Positions 1-11,184 of a stretch of DNA of 64,000 nt are shown in pieces (positions within the stretch are counted from its first letter, which is position 1; each line of letters begins with the position of its first letter). The stretch covers positions 15,370,841 through 15,434,840 of the forward strand of contig CM055889.1 in assembly GCA_029582165.1 (NCBI GenBank), in the 5' to 3' direction. The notes beneath the pieces are model-generated. The model had not been told where the DNA came from, did not search any database, and saw nothing but the letters and a program-made list of their open reading frames with translations. This DNA comes from Portulaca oleracea (taxonomy: Eukaryota > Streptophyta > Magnoliopsida > Caryophyllales > Portulacaceae). The translations under genes were made by a program, and so were the position numbers.

Positions 1-1000
1 CCAAAACCCTAAACGCCATTTGTAAAAAGGCGTCTGTATTTGGCCTCTGTTTAAATCAGACGCTAAAAACGTGGCGTCTGTTTCAAACGGACGCCAAACA
101 CAGACGCTGTTTTTACAGTCAACGAGGTGGTGTGTCAGACCAGAATGGCGTATGTTTGGGAGATAACCGACGCCATATTGCAGCGAAAATGGCGTCTGTT
201 GATGCCCATAACAGACGTCATGTTACTCTACTGAAATTAAAAAAAAAACGTGAATATAGAAATTTCAATTTAATAATTAATATTACAATATATAATATAT
301 TTTGTGGGTTCTAATTTTAAAATAGAGCGATTTTTTTTTTATTTGTAAGAAAATTGTGTAATAAGAATTGTGGAGACATTAATAATGAAAAAAAATATAT
401 TTTATATAATAATAAATGATATATATCTCCAATTCATGCATGTACAATTTTCATATATAGAGGCTTTCAAAAAAAAAAAACAATTTCATATATACATATA
501 TATATACATTTTATAGAAATAACCACAACAAAATGGTAATGAATATATATTTAATAGTGTTAATTTTTACACAACTTTCATACATTAAAAAAGTAAAAAA
601 AAATATATAATATAACTTTAATAATGTTGATTTTTATAACTAAATAGGATACAAAAAAAAAACTAAATTACAAAAAATATATATCTTCAATATTTTTCAA
701 TCTTCATTTTTCATTCTTCAATGTTCAATCTTGTATCTTCAATCTTCAATCTCCAATGTTCAATCTTCAATTGTAAAATTTCCAACTCTTCAATCTTGCA
801 TGGATTTGTTATGGCGTGATGATGAGAGAAGATGAGAGAAATGAAATGGAGATAGGAGGGAAAAAATTCGGAGGGAAATTTGAGAGGGTTTGGTTTATAT
901 AAATAGCGGAAAATGACATCTGTTTTGGTGGTCAAACAGACGCCATTTATGTGTCAGTTGGCGTCTGTTTGGTGGCTAAACAGACGTTATTTTGGCTTTA
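1..1000. mobile_element. Partial CACTA-like element: two clusters of GACGCC/GGCGTCTGTT subterminal repeats
   Basis: Positions 1-240 and 905-995 are packed with direct and inverted copies of GGCGTCTGTT / AACAGACGCC and one-base variants, at least nine in the first cluster and four in the second. They flank an AT-rich core without coding sequence. Short motifs repeated in both orientations near both ends are typical of CACTA (En/Spm) transposons, where they bind transposase. No CACTA terminus is visible on either side, so the outer ends are undefined and the left one may lie outside the window. The family call is inferred from repeat style only. Confidence 0.45.
690..775. repeat. Degenerate TTCAATCTTCAA minisatellite
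   Basis: About 85 bases consist of imperfect tandem copies of TTCAATCTTCAA / TTCAATGTTCAATC. It sits inside the AT-rich core between the two subterminal repeat clusters. No coding signal is present. Confidence 0.6.
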
Positions 1001-1040
1001 ATTTTATTGAAAATGATATTGGCCGCTTATATATAATAAA

Positions 1041-1072
<32 letters not shown>

Positions 1073-1073
1073 A

Positions 1074-1118
<45 letters not shown>

Positions 1119-1150
1119 TACTACTACTACTACTATTATTATTATTATTA
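1041..1150. repeat. (AAT)n/(ATT)n/(ACT)n compound microsatellite
   Basis: A run of AAT units passes into ATT units, then about six ACT units, then ATT again. Its open frames encode only Asn, Ile or Thr homopolymers and are not genes. The 350 bases to its right are AT-rich with GTACGTACGT runs and nothing else recognisable. Confidence 0.85.
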
Positions 1151-1509
1151 GTTATAACAACTAATTACGTACATATGTATACATATTTTAGTTATAGTTA
1201 ATTATTAATTATTATTATTGTTAATTCTAATTTTTTTTTAACTATAGGTATATATATCATATCTAGCTAGATAATTTAATTTATATATGTTACATTGTTA
1301 ATTATGTTGTTAATTACAATTATTCTCATGTGTACGTACGTGTTATTATATATATGTTAATTAAGTTAATTAATTTGTACGTATATATGTGCGAAAACAT
1401 AATGAAAAAAATGTCGATGTTTGGATTGAATGTACAAGCTAAGTACGTACGTACATATAATTAAGAAAGAGTTTAAATGTTCATATAATGTAAAATACAT
1501 TCAAAATGA

Positions 1510-1690
1510 TTAATGTTGAGCGACATCGTCATCAGTTTCACTCTCATCCCCATCGTTGTCATCATCACCCTGATTGTGACCTTGTGTCAATTCGTCGATG
1601 GTATGGAGTAGGTATTGGCTTCTTGGGATACAACGAAAATTTGGAACGGTATGAAGAGTCCCGGGTTCCATATTCATCCTTTGTCACTTT
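1510..1690 (-). pseudogene. Short acidic-tail ORF fragment, unidentified
   Basis: On the minus strand a frame runs from about 1690 to a TAA at 1510-1512. It ends in a strongly acidic tail (GDDDNDGDESETDDDVAQ), preceded by PRSQYLLHTIDELTQG. Such a tail could be the C-terminus of a transposase or retroelement protein, given the transposon-like surroundings. I do not recognise the family. No start codon or domain is visible and the frame is closed by a stop just upstream. Confidence 0.2.
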
Positions 1691-1869
1691 TCCCAAGCGA
1701 GTCGCCTAACCACGGTGAACCTCGAAGTACAATTCCCGGTGAAACCCGGAAACACGAGGGTAGTCTCGTCCATCCATTGGATGGGTTCCGAGGCCCTCTA
1801 GGGAGGCTCGCTTGATCCACCGACCCCGGAGACCCCGAGACCGTGCCGGTACGTCCCGAGATGTTGAAC

Positions 1870-2594
1870 TATGAGGTATCGGGGGTTCGGGTTTTGTCCC
1901 GGCATGCGTCGGAACAAGGAAAAAGGTGAAAAGGCGAAGGAGGAGAAAGAGTGAGGTAGTACCCGCTACCTCTCGCGTAACAGTCGCTCCATTCCTGGAA
2001 ATTTTGGCCCAAAATGACAAACGCTGGCAGCGCCGGAAAAACGCAGCCAGCGTCCCACACAGAGAGTCTAGTTTTTGGGACGATCAACAGCGCTGGCTGC
2101 GTGGGAAAAAACGCTATCAGCGTCGGTCCCTCGACACAGGTCACGCCCGCGACGTCCGCTGTCGCTTGCTGCTGTTGCTGCCGCTGTTGCCGCCCAAGCT
2201 CTGGTCGCGCCCGCGACGGTCCCAATTTCTGCCGACTTTTTGTATTCGAAACGGCACCGTTTTGGGAATTTTTATGTTTTGTATAAATACTCTTCTACTC
2301 TATTTTCTGGGCAGATTTTGCTCATATTGAATGTCATTGCTTGAGAGCTCTCTAAGCCTCTCTCTCCCAAAATTCTTGTTTACTTTATCCAATCTTTGTT
2401 TGGTGGTGTTCAAGTCATTTCTTTGGTGATTAATGGTGGTTTAGCCTAATTAGTCATGGTGGAATGTTAGGCCAAGGTTGTGGACTCTCCTAGCCAAGGT
2501 CATATGCAAACCCTATCGTGTTCAAGCTTCGATTTCTTTGATTTTCTTCCGAAAACTCAAGCACCCTTCATTCCACCATGACGGTAACGCTCCA
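1870..2594 (+). mobile_element. 3' part of a gypsy LTR (left boundary uncertain)
   Basis: The segment ends in CA at 2594, three bases before a tRNA-iMet primer-binding site, as an LTR must. It contains a TATA box (GTATAAATAC, about 2281-2290) about 310 bp before its end, followed by a pyrimidine-rich leader. The GC-rich upstream part may be U3, but I could not fix the TG start. No second LTR was found, so the element is a 5' remnant. Confidence 0.5.
2040..2102. repeat. Inverted repeat ACGCAGCCAGCG / CGCTGGCTGCGT
   Basis: A 12 bp perfect inverted repeat (2040-2051 and 2091-2102) encloses about 39 bases in the GC-rich U3-like part of the LTR. Related CGCTGGCAGCG sequences lie just upstream. 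It could form a hairpin or bind a regulator; no function can be assigned. Confidence 0.6.
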
Positions 2595-2596
2595 TC

Positions 2597-2608
2597 TGGT
2601 ATCAGAGC
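2597..2608 (+). other. Primer-binding site, tRNA-iMet type
   Basis: TGGTATCAGAGC is the complement of the 3' end of plant initiator tRNA-Met and is the usual minus-strand primer site of copia elements and chromoviruses. It follows the CA end of the LTR by two bases, which fixes the orientation as plus. Confidence 0.85.
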
Positions 2609-2943
2609 TTCGGTTTTTCATTCGCTTGAGTTGTTCTTCATTATTGTGCTAGTAGTGTTCTCTAGTATTGAGTTTTGTGGATTGTATGCATATATTGGTG
2701 TTCCCCAACCCCATTGCAATCAAAGTGTGTTAGAAATTATTGTATTGTGGGTGTATTTGTTGGATTTGTAGTCATTTGGTGCATTGAAAAGAAGTTGGAA
2801 AATAATGCACGCAAGGTGTTCGATGAAATGTCTGAGTGAAAAAAACACAAGAAACCCTTAGCCAAACACTTGCCAACTACAAAAGAACCCTCAAACTCCA
2901 CAAAATACCCCAAACACAAACCGTCCTTCACCTTTTTCTCGGT

Positions 2944-3267
2944 ATGGCTGACGGAGCCCGGTCCGAACGAGAGGAATCGAGCCACCGGGGTAGCCCTCAA
3001 ATTCAAGCTATCGAGAGCCGACTCGCCACCCATGACGAACGGTTCACCACCATTGATCGTACCCTTAATGCCACTGTGACGCGGTTGGACAACCTCGCCC
3101 CAGAGCGTCAAGTTCCACCTCGAGATGAACGTCGGAGACTCGCACGAAGTCCTATCCGTCCTCCTCCTTACATGCAAGAAAGCCCAGCACGATTTCTATT
3201 AGACCCTTTACTACTAGCTTCTCTTTCAGATCCGCCTTGTCTTGCTGTCCACCAGGCTGCACAATAG
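2944..3267 (+). pseudogene. Truncated gypsy Gag N-terminus
   Basis: An ATG at 2944, about 335 bases after the primer site, opens a frame beginning MADGARSEREESSH. It continues with a charged segment (QAIESRLATHDERFTTIDRTL) like the coiled-coil start of plant gypsy Gag proteins, then an Arg/Pro-rich linker. After about residue 85 (near 3200) the resemblance ends and the frame closes at 3267. No capsid domain, zinc knuckle or pol follows, so the element was cut off here. The call rests mainly on position after an LTR and primer site. Confidence 0.55.
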
Positions 3268-3279
3268 ACACACTGTATT

Positions 3280-4075
3280 GTACCGAATATGAGACGCTTC
3301 TAACTCCCAGAGCACTATACATAGACCTCTTGCAATTTCACTTCTGAGAATGCGCTATTTTCTAGGACCCAGACAAATAAAGGAGAGTCGACACGACTCA
3401 TGAAAGTCCTTTTCATCCATAGATTATCAGGTCACAACACACACTCTCCTGGTACACTAACAGGATCCAAACTCAACCTCTTCTTATGACATATATATTC
3501 TCACTAAGATACTATAAATATAAATTATCCTACTTAAAACCCTAGACTGTCATCATAAATAACCTATTCACTAATTATGTAGCTACTGGTTGTTGAGTAT
3601 TTAAGTAAGTTAAATTGGATGTACGAGACATAATTATTTACATAATTTATGTCTTCATTTGGCGTTATGAGTAATTAAGTTAGCAATTAGGTTGGATTAG
3701 CAACAAATTTCCGCTACCAACTTTAAAGGCTAACTCACTTACTAATAACAACCAAAATCATCCAAACTCAACCTCCTTTTAATCATTATTGTCAATCTAT
3801 ATAATTTCTCCTTCAAAATTTGTACATAGATTATATGTTAACCCATGTCTAATGATATTATTTATGTATTTTGACTTTATAATCTCCATGAATATTTATA
3901 TTGTTGTTATCTTTTTATTATTAAATTTGCACTTTTTAATACACCCGTGCATCACGAGTATTGTTACACTTATTACGAGTAAATATATGTATTATACGAT
4001 TTACACCTATGAGTTTCCATTATCATTTTTATATATATTCATATTATAATTGTCTTTTTAATTATTAGACATTAG
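3280..4075. other. Intergenic sequence, no gene seen
   Basis: I see no coding region. The first 200 bases are less AT-rich and may be more retroelement debris. The rest is AT-rich with short simple runs. A motif ACACCCGTGCATCACGAGT near 3941-3959 resembles the hairpin of Helitron 3' ends but lacks a complete end. Confidence 0.5.
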
Positions 4076-4080
4076 TTTTT

Positions 4081-4115
4081 AATACACCCGTGCATATGAA
4101 CGGGTTTAACACTAG
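4081..4115 (+). mobile_element. Helitron-like 3' terminus
   Basis: CCCGTGCATATGAACGGG forms a short stem (CCCGT/ACGGG) and is followed by TTTAACACTAGT. A GC-rich hairpin shortly before CTAG|T is the hallmark of plant Helitron 3' ends, which leave no target duplication. The 5' end was not located, so the element's extent is unknown and it may be only a fragment. Confidence 0.5.
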
Positions 4116-5450
4116 TATTTATAATAGAAAATTTTATAAGTCTCATCAAATGGTGAAAACATAACAATTTTATGTTCCACAATGAATTAAAAAAATATAA
4201 TTCTAATTTTCCCTGATTTCAGTTTACTTATCGAATACCTGACTCATTATAACTCAAATCATCAAAAATTGAAATCGTTACCTAGTATAACTGAATTATA
4301 GTTCCCTAATTGGCATGACATAGGACTCCTAATTACACACAGAGTAATTCACGAACTCCCACCAATTAGAACATTGATTATTATATGGTACACCATGTAA
4401 TACCTATTTATGTCTACCAAAGTGTTACAATTTTTTTTTGAAGGAAAAGTGTTACAATTTTCAAAATAATTTCATCAATAATTATTATAAAAGTCAATGT
4501 AAATTTGTCAATATTATTTTAAAATTCATCAATATATACTATCAATTGTTTTTTCAAAAGTTTCTCACTTACAAATTGACATATTTTAGTGCATGTGGTG
4601 GACCTATGTAGGTCCACCATGATGTATAATATAATTTGTGATCAGAGCATAGGAAAAAAAATTTTATTCACATTTTCCATTTCTTTTGATATTAAGTCCC
4701 AACCCTTTAAATTTTGTTTATCAAAATTAACTATATAAAAAGTTTATTTTAAAAATCTAAGTAATTTGATTATCAAATCTCTTTATCACCATCACTAATT
4801 TATAAACACGTACACTATTAATATCTGTCTATCGCATTATAACATTAACTTCACCAAAACTCTAGCCAACCCTATTGTGGTTGCAATTTTGTTAGAACCC
4901 TAACAAACACATGTATAAGCAAAACTTTTGTCATCGACTTGTCTTGCTGATATTATGATTATCACAAATAAAAATGCATTTTCATAATTATGATCAGTTG
5001 TATTTCCACAAATAAAAATGGGTTTTATAATTGTAGTCCAAAGCTAAAAATATATATTAATTACTATAGTTATATTGTCTAATAATTTTTGACATACATG
5101 TATTTTTAATTTTATATATTTTTATTTGAACACTTTTTTGTATCCTTCATTTAATTATATAATTTATGGTCTTTTTAATTTATATGTACAATAATAATAA
5201 TAATAATTTATGTTCATTTTTGTTAAGACTAGTATAATACTAGTGTGACCGTCATCCAAGCGATTAGTTAGAGAATAATTGATTTGGTATAAAGTAAATT
5301 TTCAAAATTTTTCAACAGAAAGAATAAAAAAACAGAGTTTGTTATGTTACCAAACTCAATCTAAATTCCTCAAAATTTTGTTTATTTTATTTTGAGGAAG
5401 TTGCAACCTGTTGAAATTGTAAAAGGAAATAATTAAAAAATTAATATTCT
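4116..5450. other. AT-rich intergenic region upstream of the PUF gene
   Basis: No coding sequence is visible. It contains a perfect hairpin at 4596-4619, small AAT runs near 5189-5206, and ACTAGTATAATACTAGT-like palindromic bases near 5228-5244 that may be another Helitron remnant. Distal promoter elements of the PUF gene could lie here but cannot be identified by eye. Confidence 0.5.
4596..4619. repeat. Perfect 11 bp stem hairpin TGGTGGACCTA-TG-TAGGTCCACCA
   Basis: Two 11-base arms are exact reverse complements separated by TG, about 840 bases upstream of the PUF TATA box. In otherwise AT-rich DNA this GC-rich palindrome stands out. It may be a transposon end junction or a protein-binding palindrome. 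Confidence 0.7.
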
Positions 5451-5455
5451 CATAC

Positions 5456-5463
5456 TATATAAA
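5456..5463 (+). promoter_or_regulatory. TATA box of the PUF gene
   Basis: TATATAAA lies about 100 bases before the start codon and is followed directly by a telobox-like AAACCCTAG. The spacing predicts transcription start near 5490. An in-frame TAA at 5493-5495 precedes the ATG. Confidence 0.65.
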
Positions 5464-5561
5464 CCCTAGATCTTCTAACAAACTAACCATAATAATCCTC
5501 CTGTCCTACCTTCGTTTTGACTCTCCCTGGATTCCCTTTTGACTCTGAAGATTTTTATGTG

Positions 5562-8392
5562 ATGGACCCTTCTTCTTCTTCTTCCACTCCTCCGAATTAC
5601 AATTCGAATTCAATCCTCCATGAATTCAACAACCTCTCTTTAGGCTCCTCCTCCTCCTCCTCCGTGTCGGTTCCAACTGCTGGCGGCACCGCCCGTGTTC
5701 CTCCACCGTATGTGAACAATTACTCCCTATTGTTCCCGAACAGCAATAACTCCAATGCTTGGATCGACATGTCTTTGGCTGGTGACTTGGGATTCATTCA
5801 GAGGGAACTCAGGCCGGAGGAGGTGCCTGCCGCTTACTACTCTCCTCTGGAGTTGCACAGGCTCAGGATTGATTCAGCTGCTGCCTGGTCTTATCATGGG
5901 TTGGTTCCCACCAGCTATGATTATCCTGATTTGATGATGATGATGATGAGGCGGTCCATGTTGGCTAGTGGTGATCATGGCTTCTACGCCAGGAACAATA
6001 TTCTCAACAATGTTAATATGGGTGTGTCGGGGACTAACCCGGTTTACAACTTTAACCCTATGGGTGTTTTCGAACGCAATCAGATCCGGAACTCGAACTC
6101 GAACAGGAACAATCCTCCTCATTATCATCGTCGTCATCAAAATCATAATATCGTCGATGATGAATTGATGATGAAGTTGCAGGCAATCATGAACATGAAA
6201 CTGCCCACTTGGGCGGATGTTCGAGGTAGGGTTGCTGATCTCGCCATGGATCAGACAGGCTTCACACTCCTTAAATATATGCTGACCAAAGGCGAGCATC
6301 ATCTTTGTGGCCTAGAAATCCCAGTCCATGAAGTCAAGCTTCACATTGCTGAAATCATCACCAATGAGTTCGGGGCTGAATTCTTCATCGAATTTCTCAT
6401 ACACTGCAACCATCACCATATTTCTGACTTTTTTACTGCTCTTGTCCTCAATAATCACTTCTTCCAGATCTGCATCCACCCTCGAGGGTATATATATATA
6501 TATATACACACAATTGATTAATGAAGTTGTTTGAATTAGGGTTTATGGATTAGGGCTGACGTTGGTTTGTTGTATGTATGGATGGAATTATGCAGGACTT
6601 ACGCAGTGCAGGAGTTGTTTGATAAAATGAATAACAGAGACCCAAATCTAAGAGCTATTGTAGCGTCTGCAATGGTGCCCATTACGTTGAAGTTGACCAA
6701 AGATAATAATGGCGGTTACGTTATGAATGCCTGCTTGAAATCCTTTGCAGGATTTAGTGATGTCATTGAGGTACGTTACGTTAATTTCTCTAATTTTTCG
6801 ATTTTATGTTTATAATTGTGGGTATTCAACAGCTCCAATGATTTTCTAAAAATTTTACTGAAACTCATACTTTTGTTTTTATTTTAATAATTTTTTAATA
6901 AATTAGGAATTAATAAAATAAAAATTAGAAACAAATAAGATTCTAGGATTCTGTTTTAATAATTTTTTAATAAAATAAAAATCAGAAAAAAAAATAAGAT
7001 TTTGATTTTATGGTTAGGATTTTGTGCAAACCATATCTTAGGATTGTATCTATATTTAAACTTTTGACAAATAACTAGTTTTTTTTTCTAGATTTTTAGG
7101 CCATAATTTTAATTTTAATGATAACTACTATACGCTTTTGACAAATAACTTATGACAAATGTTTTAGTTGCAGTTCATCTATTTTGTTAGTGAAATATTG
7201 TTATAAGTTTTTAAGGTTGTGATTAATTTGTTGAATACGAGTTAAATAGTATTCTAATAAAAATAATTTAATGTTATTATCATATTTTATGATTTCTTCT
7301 AATGGTTTATCTAAGGAAAATAGAATCTACTACTGTCATTATATTCTATCTAGTATCCTTAATGTCCTATATTTATACTAGTAAAAATATTTTATTGTTC
7401 ATTATTTTATTTAGGTATGAAAATTTCCAAATCCTTAAACATATGACATGTATTATATTTTGGGGTAGACTTTATATATAAGATAAATATCAAATAAGTT
7501 GCTTTCTTTTTGACCGAAAATATTAATTTTTTTGACAAGTATAGAAAATATGAATTAGTTGTTCCTAAATTGCATCAAATATAAGTTTTGGTTCGTTGAG
7601 TAACCTTTGATTAGGAATAGGATACCAAACATTGTGAGAGAAACATGAAATTCATGTTTCTAGGAGCATATGCTCTCACAAGTCACATTTAAAAATTTTA
7701 CACGTAAAAAATTAGTACAAAATAAATAAATGTTTTGAAATATAGAAATTATGTCAATAAATTTTATGCGTAAAAGAAAAAAAATGTTGAAAAGTGTATA
7801 AATATACAAGTTAGAAGTTTAAGAGTTGTATAAATAACTGCTTGAAAATTATGCAAATATAAATTTAGAATTTAAGTCAATCAATTTTAAACGTAAACTA
7901 TTAATATATGATTAGTATATATTTGAAAATACAAAATGTATTAATGAAAGCATGTGTTCAAAGGTGCACATAATAATTTGGGAGGAATATATTAGTACTA
8001 CCTCTGTTTTTATTTATCTGTAGCCTAGGAAATTGTGTTAAAAACTTTGACCGTTTATATCTTAATTTGTATAATGATTCATCATACAAAATTGATGTAA
8101 TTAAATACGTAATAAAAAAATACTATTAAAAAAGTATAATATTATAATTTTTTTATAAAAATTTTATATTAGAAATTATTGATTAAAGATTGGCACAGAT
8201 AAAAAAGAACAGAGGGAGTACTTCTTTAAGTATACTCGATGTTTTCATCCATGACTTGAATTAGTAGAAGCCATTGTTACAGAAACTGGGGGGAAATGGA
8301 GAATCAATTTGAGGCCTCGATGGGGGAGGGAAGGGAATATAGAACATGTCATTCCGCAATTTATATAAGTAAGATTTGTAATAAAATTAAAA

Positions 8393-8447
<55 letters not shown>

Positions 8448-10265
8448 TACTACTTACAAGACACATTTTAACTATGTTACTTCATCAAATAAATATTTAA
8501 ATTATGATTTGTTGAATTAATTTTTTTAAATAGATATTATTAATTACCAATGCTAAGAATCTTAGCTTATGTAGGATACATCAATAAATATAAAAATGAC
8601 ATTCTAATTGAGTTAATCTCATCTATTAACCATATTTTAAGTGTTTTTTTTGTAAATTAAAATAATTATGGTTTAAAATATAATTTGATATCATTTATAA
8701 GCGGTATTATAGTTATAGAACTTAATCATCTCATTGTTTTCAATTTATGTGGCACTTTAATTAACTTTCTTTTTTCTCATAATATCTGTCACTTTATAAT
8801 TCTAATAGCACATTAATTACTAATTTATTAAATTAACCTTATCAATTACATCCTTTTCTTCCACTTTTCTTTTTTATTCACCTTTTCCGTTTTTTATTTA
8901 CCATTTTATCCAACATTTTCACATTTTCAATGAGTTAAAAAATTAATATAGAAGGGTGGTTTTTTTTTTTTTCAAATTATGTCTAATGTGACAATAATAT
9001 GGGAAGGAGGGAGTAATAATTATAGTTGTTACATTATGGCAAGACACTTAAATTAAAGGGTGATGACATGTATCTCGGGGCAAAACACTGATTTGTATCT
9101 TGCTCCATATAAAATTAATATTTTATTACCATTTATAACCCCAATTTGTTTGACAATTACTATTAATAATCTATTATAAGAAGCTTGGAATGTGTTGGCT
9201 ACACCAACAATTAAAATTGATACCCTAAAAAATGAATCCATCCATTAGGCATATTTTAGACGTCTTTTTGTAAATTTTAAAAAAATAGATAAAAGTGTGA
9301 TTTTATATCATTTATATGTATTATTATAGTTATCGAAGTTAATAATGTAATTTTTTTCAATTTAAATAGATTTTATACAATGACAAGACACTTAAACATT
9401 TATCATTTTCATAATATTAAATAAGCAAGAGACTCGTATGATTTTGGTACTTACAAACATGGATCTAGCTGCAGCCGATTTTAGAGGAAATAGGAAACAA
9501 TTGTTTGGACATTGCCAAGAACAAGAGTGGATGCTGTGTGCTCCAACACTGCTTGGCTCAGCCAGGATGTGGACGTGGCCGCGGTCGTCTTCTCCATGTG
9601 ATTATCAACCATTCATATCAGTTGGCTAATAACGAATATGGGTAATTAGTAGGCTACATTGCTTCTGTTTTCTGCTACTGTATATGATTCCTTTTTGTGA
9701 GTACGTTTTTAGTGATTATAAATTGGATTGCAGAAACTATGTGATACAATTTGTGATCGGTATGAGGAGCGACGCAATTAATACAAAAGTGATGAAGAAG
9801 CTGGAAGGATCATTCGCAACCTTGGCTGAGAGCAAGTATGGTAGTCATGTGGTTGAGAAATGCTTGAAGGATTTTAGGGATGACAAGGTGAAGCTTATTA
9901 TCGAAGAACTTTGTGATGCTCCCAATTTTTTTGATATCCTTGACGATCAAATGGGCAACTATGTTGCTCAAACTGCCCTTCATCGATCCAAGGTAATTCA
10001 GTTTGCGTTTGTTCATCCATGTGTTTCTTTGTCTTTAATTTTGAGGAGAAAGTAGATTTATTTATGCGTTTCTGATAAATTTTTGTATATGTAGGCAATG
10101 TCGGGATGTAGCTACACAAAGTCACCCCATCAGATGCTGGTGAGTCGAATTAACACTTACTATGCATTTTTAAAAGGCCGTGATTATGGGAAGAGGGTTC
10201 TGAACCACGTCAAGTGCAAGTGCAAACTCGAAGAATTCGGATTCAATGTGGATTATTTTTATTAA
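5562..10265 (+). CDS. Pumilio/PUF-family RNA-binding protein, five exons
   Basis: PUF proteins bind 3' UTR motifs of mRNAs in the cytoplasm and reduce their translation or stability. Inferred exons are 5562-6487, 6596-6770, 9475-9641, 9734-9992 and 10095-10265. All introns are GT-AG and phases agree, giving about 565 residues. The ATG at 5562 is the first in-frame Met after a TAA at 5493. Residues 1 to about 210 are low-complexity (Ser, Asn and a run of Met). From about 220 to the end come PUF repeats, recognisable by helix motifs GTYAVQEL, NGGYVMNACL, SGCCVLQHC, YGNYVIQF, YGSHVVEKCL, MGNYVAQTAL and YGKRVLNHV. The first one or two repeats are degenerate (TGFTLLKY, AEFFIEFL). It resembles the divergent plant APUM group. 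The exon 3 acceptor could instead be at 9469, adding two residues. A LINE starts about 350 bp downstream. No frameshift is seen, so it looks functional. Confidence 0.88.
7998..8218. mobile_element. Stowaway-like MITE in PUF intron 2
   Basis: The left end CTACCTCTGTTTTTATTTAT is matched in inverted form by the right end (…AAAAAAGAACAGAGGGAG). TA dinucleotides flank both sides (7996-7997 and 8219-8220). Length is 221 bp, without coding. Terminal CTCCCTCTGTT and a TA duplication are the signature of plant Stowaway (Tc1/mariner) MITEs. Confidence 0.8.
8397..8454. repeat. (ATT)n then (ACT)n microsatellite in PUF intron 2
   Basis: About sixteen ATT units are followed by three ACT units. Frames across it encode Ile, Asn or Tyr homopolymers on either strand and are not genes. 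Its composition resembles the microsatellite at 1041-1150. Confidence 0.9.
8600..9360. repeat. Diverged duplicated segment flanking a second Stowaway-like insert
   Basis: 8610-8728 and 9236-9350 share order and wording (TTTTGTAAATT, TGATATCATTTATA / TTATATCATTTATA, ATTATAGTTAT) and look like diverged direct repeats of about 120 bp. AGACACTTAAA also recurs near 9043 and 9384. This suggests an old tandem or terminal repeat within the large intron. The element family is unknown. Confidence 0.4.
8730..9013. mobile_element. Degenerate Stowaway-like MITE in PUF intron 2
   Basis: The right end reads GGGAAGGAGGGAG followed by TA, the typical Stowaway terminus. The left end (CTCATTGTTTTCAATTTATG) is a diverged counterpart of its inverted repeat, sharing the CTC start and the pattern into TGTGGCAC / TGTCACAT. 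There is no coding inside. It is older than the MITE at 7998-8218. Confidence 0.5.
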
Positions 10266-10604
10266 CTCCATCGCTGTAGTCTTTGCTGCTGAGGAAGAAA
10301 ACTATATATCCTATATATGTTGTGTTTTGTTTATGCTTATTGTGTGTGCATGTATTAGTTTGTGTTGCTAGCTAGTCAATTAGGAATCTTAGCACGTATT
10401 ATTAGGTTCTCGGTGTTGAGAATTAAGTCATTGCTGTATCCTGTAAGCTTAGTTTGTTGGTGTTGATAACTAAGCTTCTTGCGGTTTGTTGTGAATTTAA
10501 GCTACTATTGTTGGTTGATGCCGTAAAAATATTGATTCTACTAAGTTAATAATATTAAGTATTGAGACATATTATTTTTTGGAAAAATTGGATCTTAATA
10601 ATCC
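10266..10604 (+). other. PUF 3' UTR and downstream spacer
   Basis: No ORF is present. The stretch is T-rich, as expected for a plant 3' UTR, with TTTGTTTATG and TTTGTGTTG type far-upstream polyadenylation context but no perfect AATAAA. The LINE target duplication begins at 10605. Confidence 0.5.
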
Positions 10605-10731
10605 ATACTTTTATCTTCTTTTTTTTTTTTATAGAAAAACTGCCCATGAAGCGGAACTAATTATTATTACTTAAAAAGTAAGACATATCCTCCCGAGCCA
10701 AGGCAAGAGAGTCCTCGGGCCCTTCCTCCAA

Positions 10732-11127
10732 CTAGAGTCTATCCTCTAGATCGAAAGGTTGTAGATGGGCTAGGGAATGGGCAGTCCTATTCCCCGCCCT
10801 AAGTACATGATGCCAAGAAATAATCGAAAAAACAACAGCCAGTTTCATAATTTTAGCAATGATCAATCCTATTGCGCTACTTCCATTGAACTTATTGTGA
10901 AGCTTCTGGATCAACGATAAGCAGTCTCCTTCCACCATGAGAGCGCTGAAGCCCGTCTCCCACGCATTTTGCAACCCGAAGAGACATGCTTGAGCTTCCT
11001 CCAGCTCCACCTCCGACAAGCCAAATTTTTGTCTTGTGCCTGCTGCTATTACCTCTCCCTCAGAGTCTCTAATGATGAAACCGCAACCTGTACCCCAATC
11101 ACCAAGCTTAGCCGCATCAAAGTTCAT
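10732..11127 (-). pseudogene. LINE RNase H-like domain
   Basis: The 131-residue frame carries the plant LINE RNase H signature: NFDAA, then GCGFIIRDSEGEVIAAG, an EAQACLFGLQNA helix, VEGDCLSLIQ and WHHVLRAGNRTAHSLAH. This domain removes RNA from the RNA-DNA hybrid. It is the C-terminal part of the LINE polyprotein and lies nearest the poly(A) end. The preceding zinc-finger part is in another frame, so the polyprotein is broken. Confidence 0.8.
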
Positions 11128-11184
11128 CTTCCAAATACCATTGGGGGGTGGGCGCCACGTTTTGTTATGGACGCTTTTAGGTGC

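Noticed and set aside
913..1164. Asn/Ile/Thr-homopolymer frame
   Set aside because: It is only the translation of an AAT/ATT/ACT microsatellite. The same applies to frames at 8245-8520.
5874..6302. 142-residue frame antisense to PUF exon 1
   Set aside because: It mirrors the coding frame of a well-supported exon, is His/Met-rich from codon complementarity, and has no domain.
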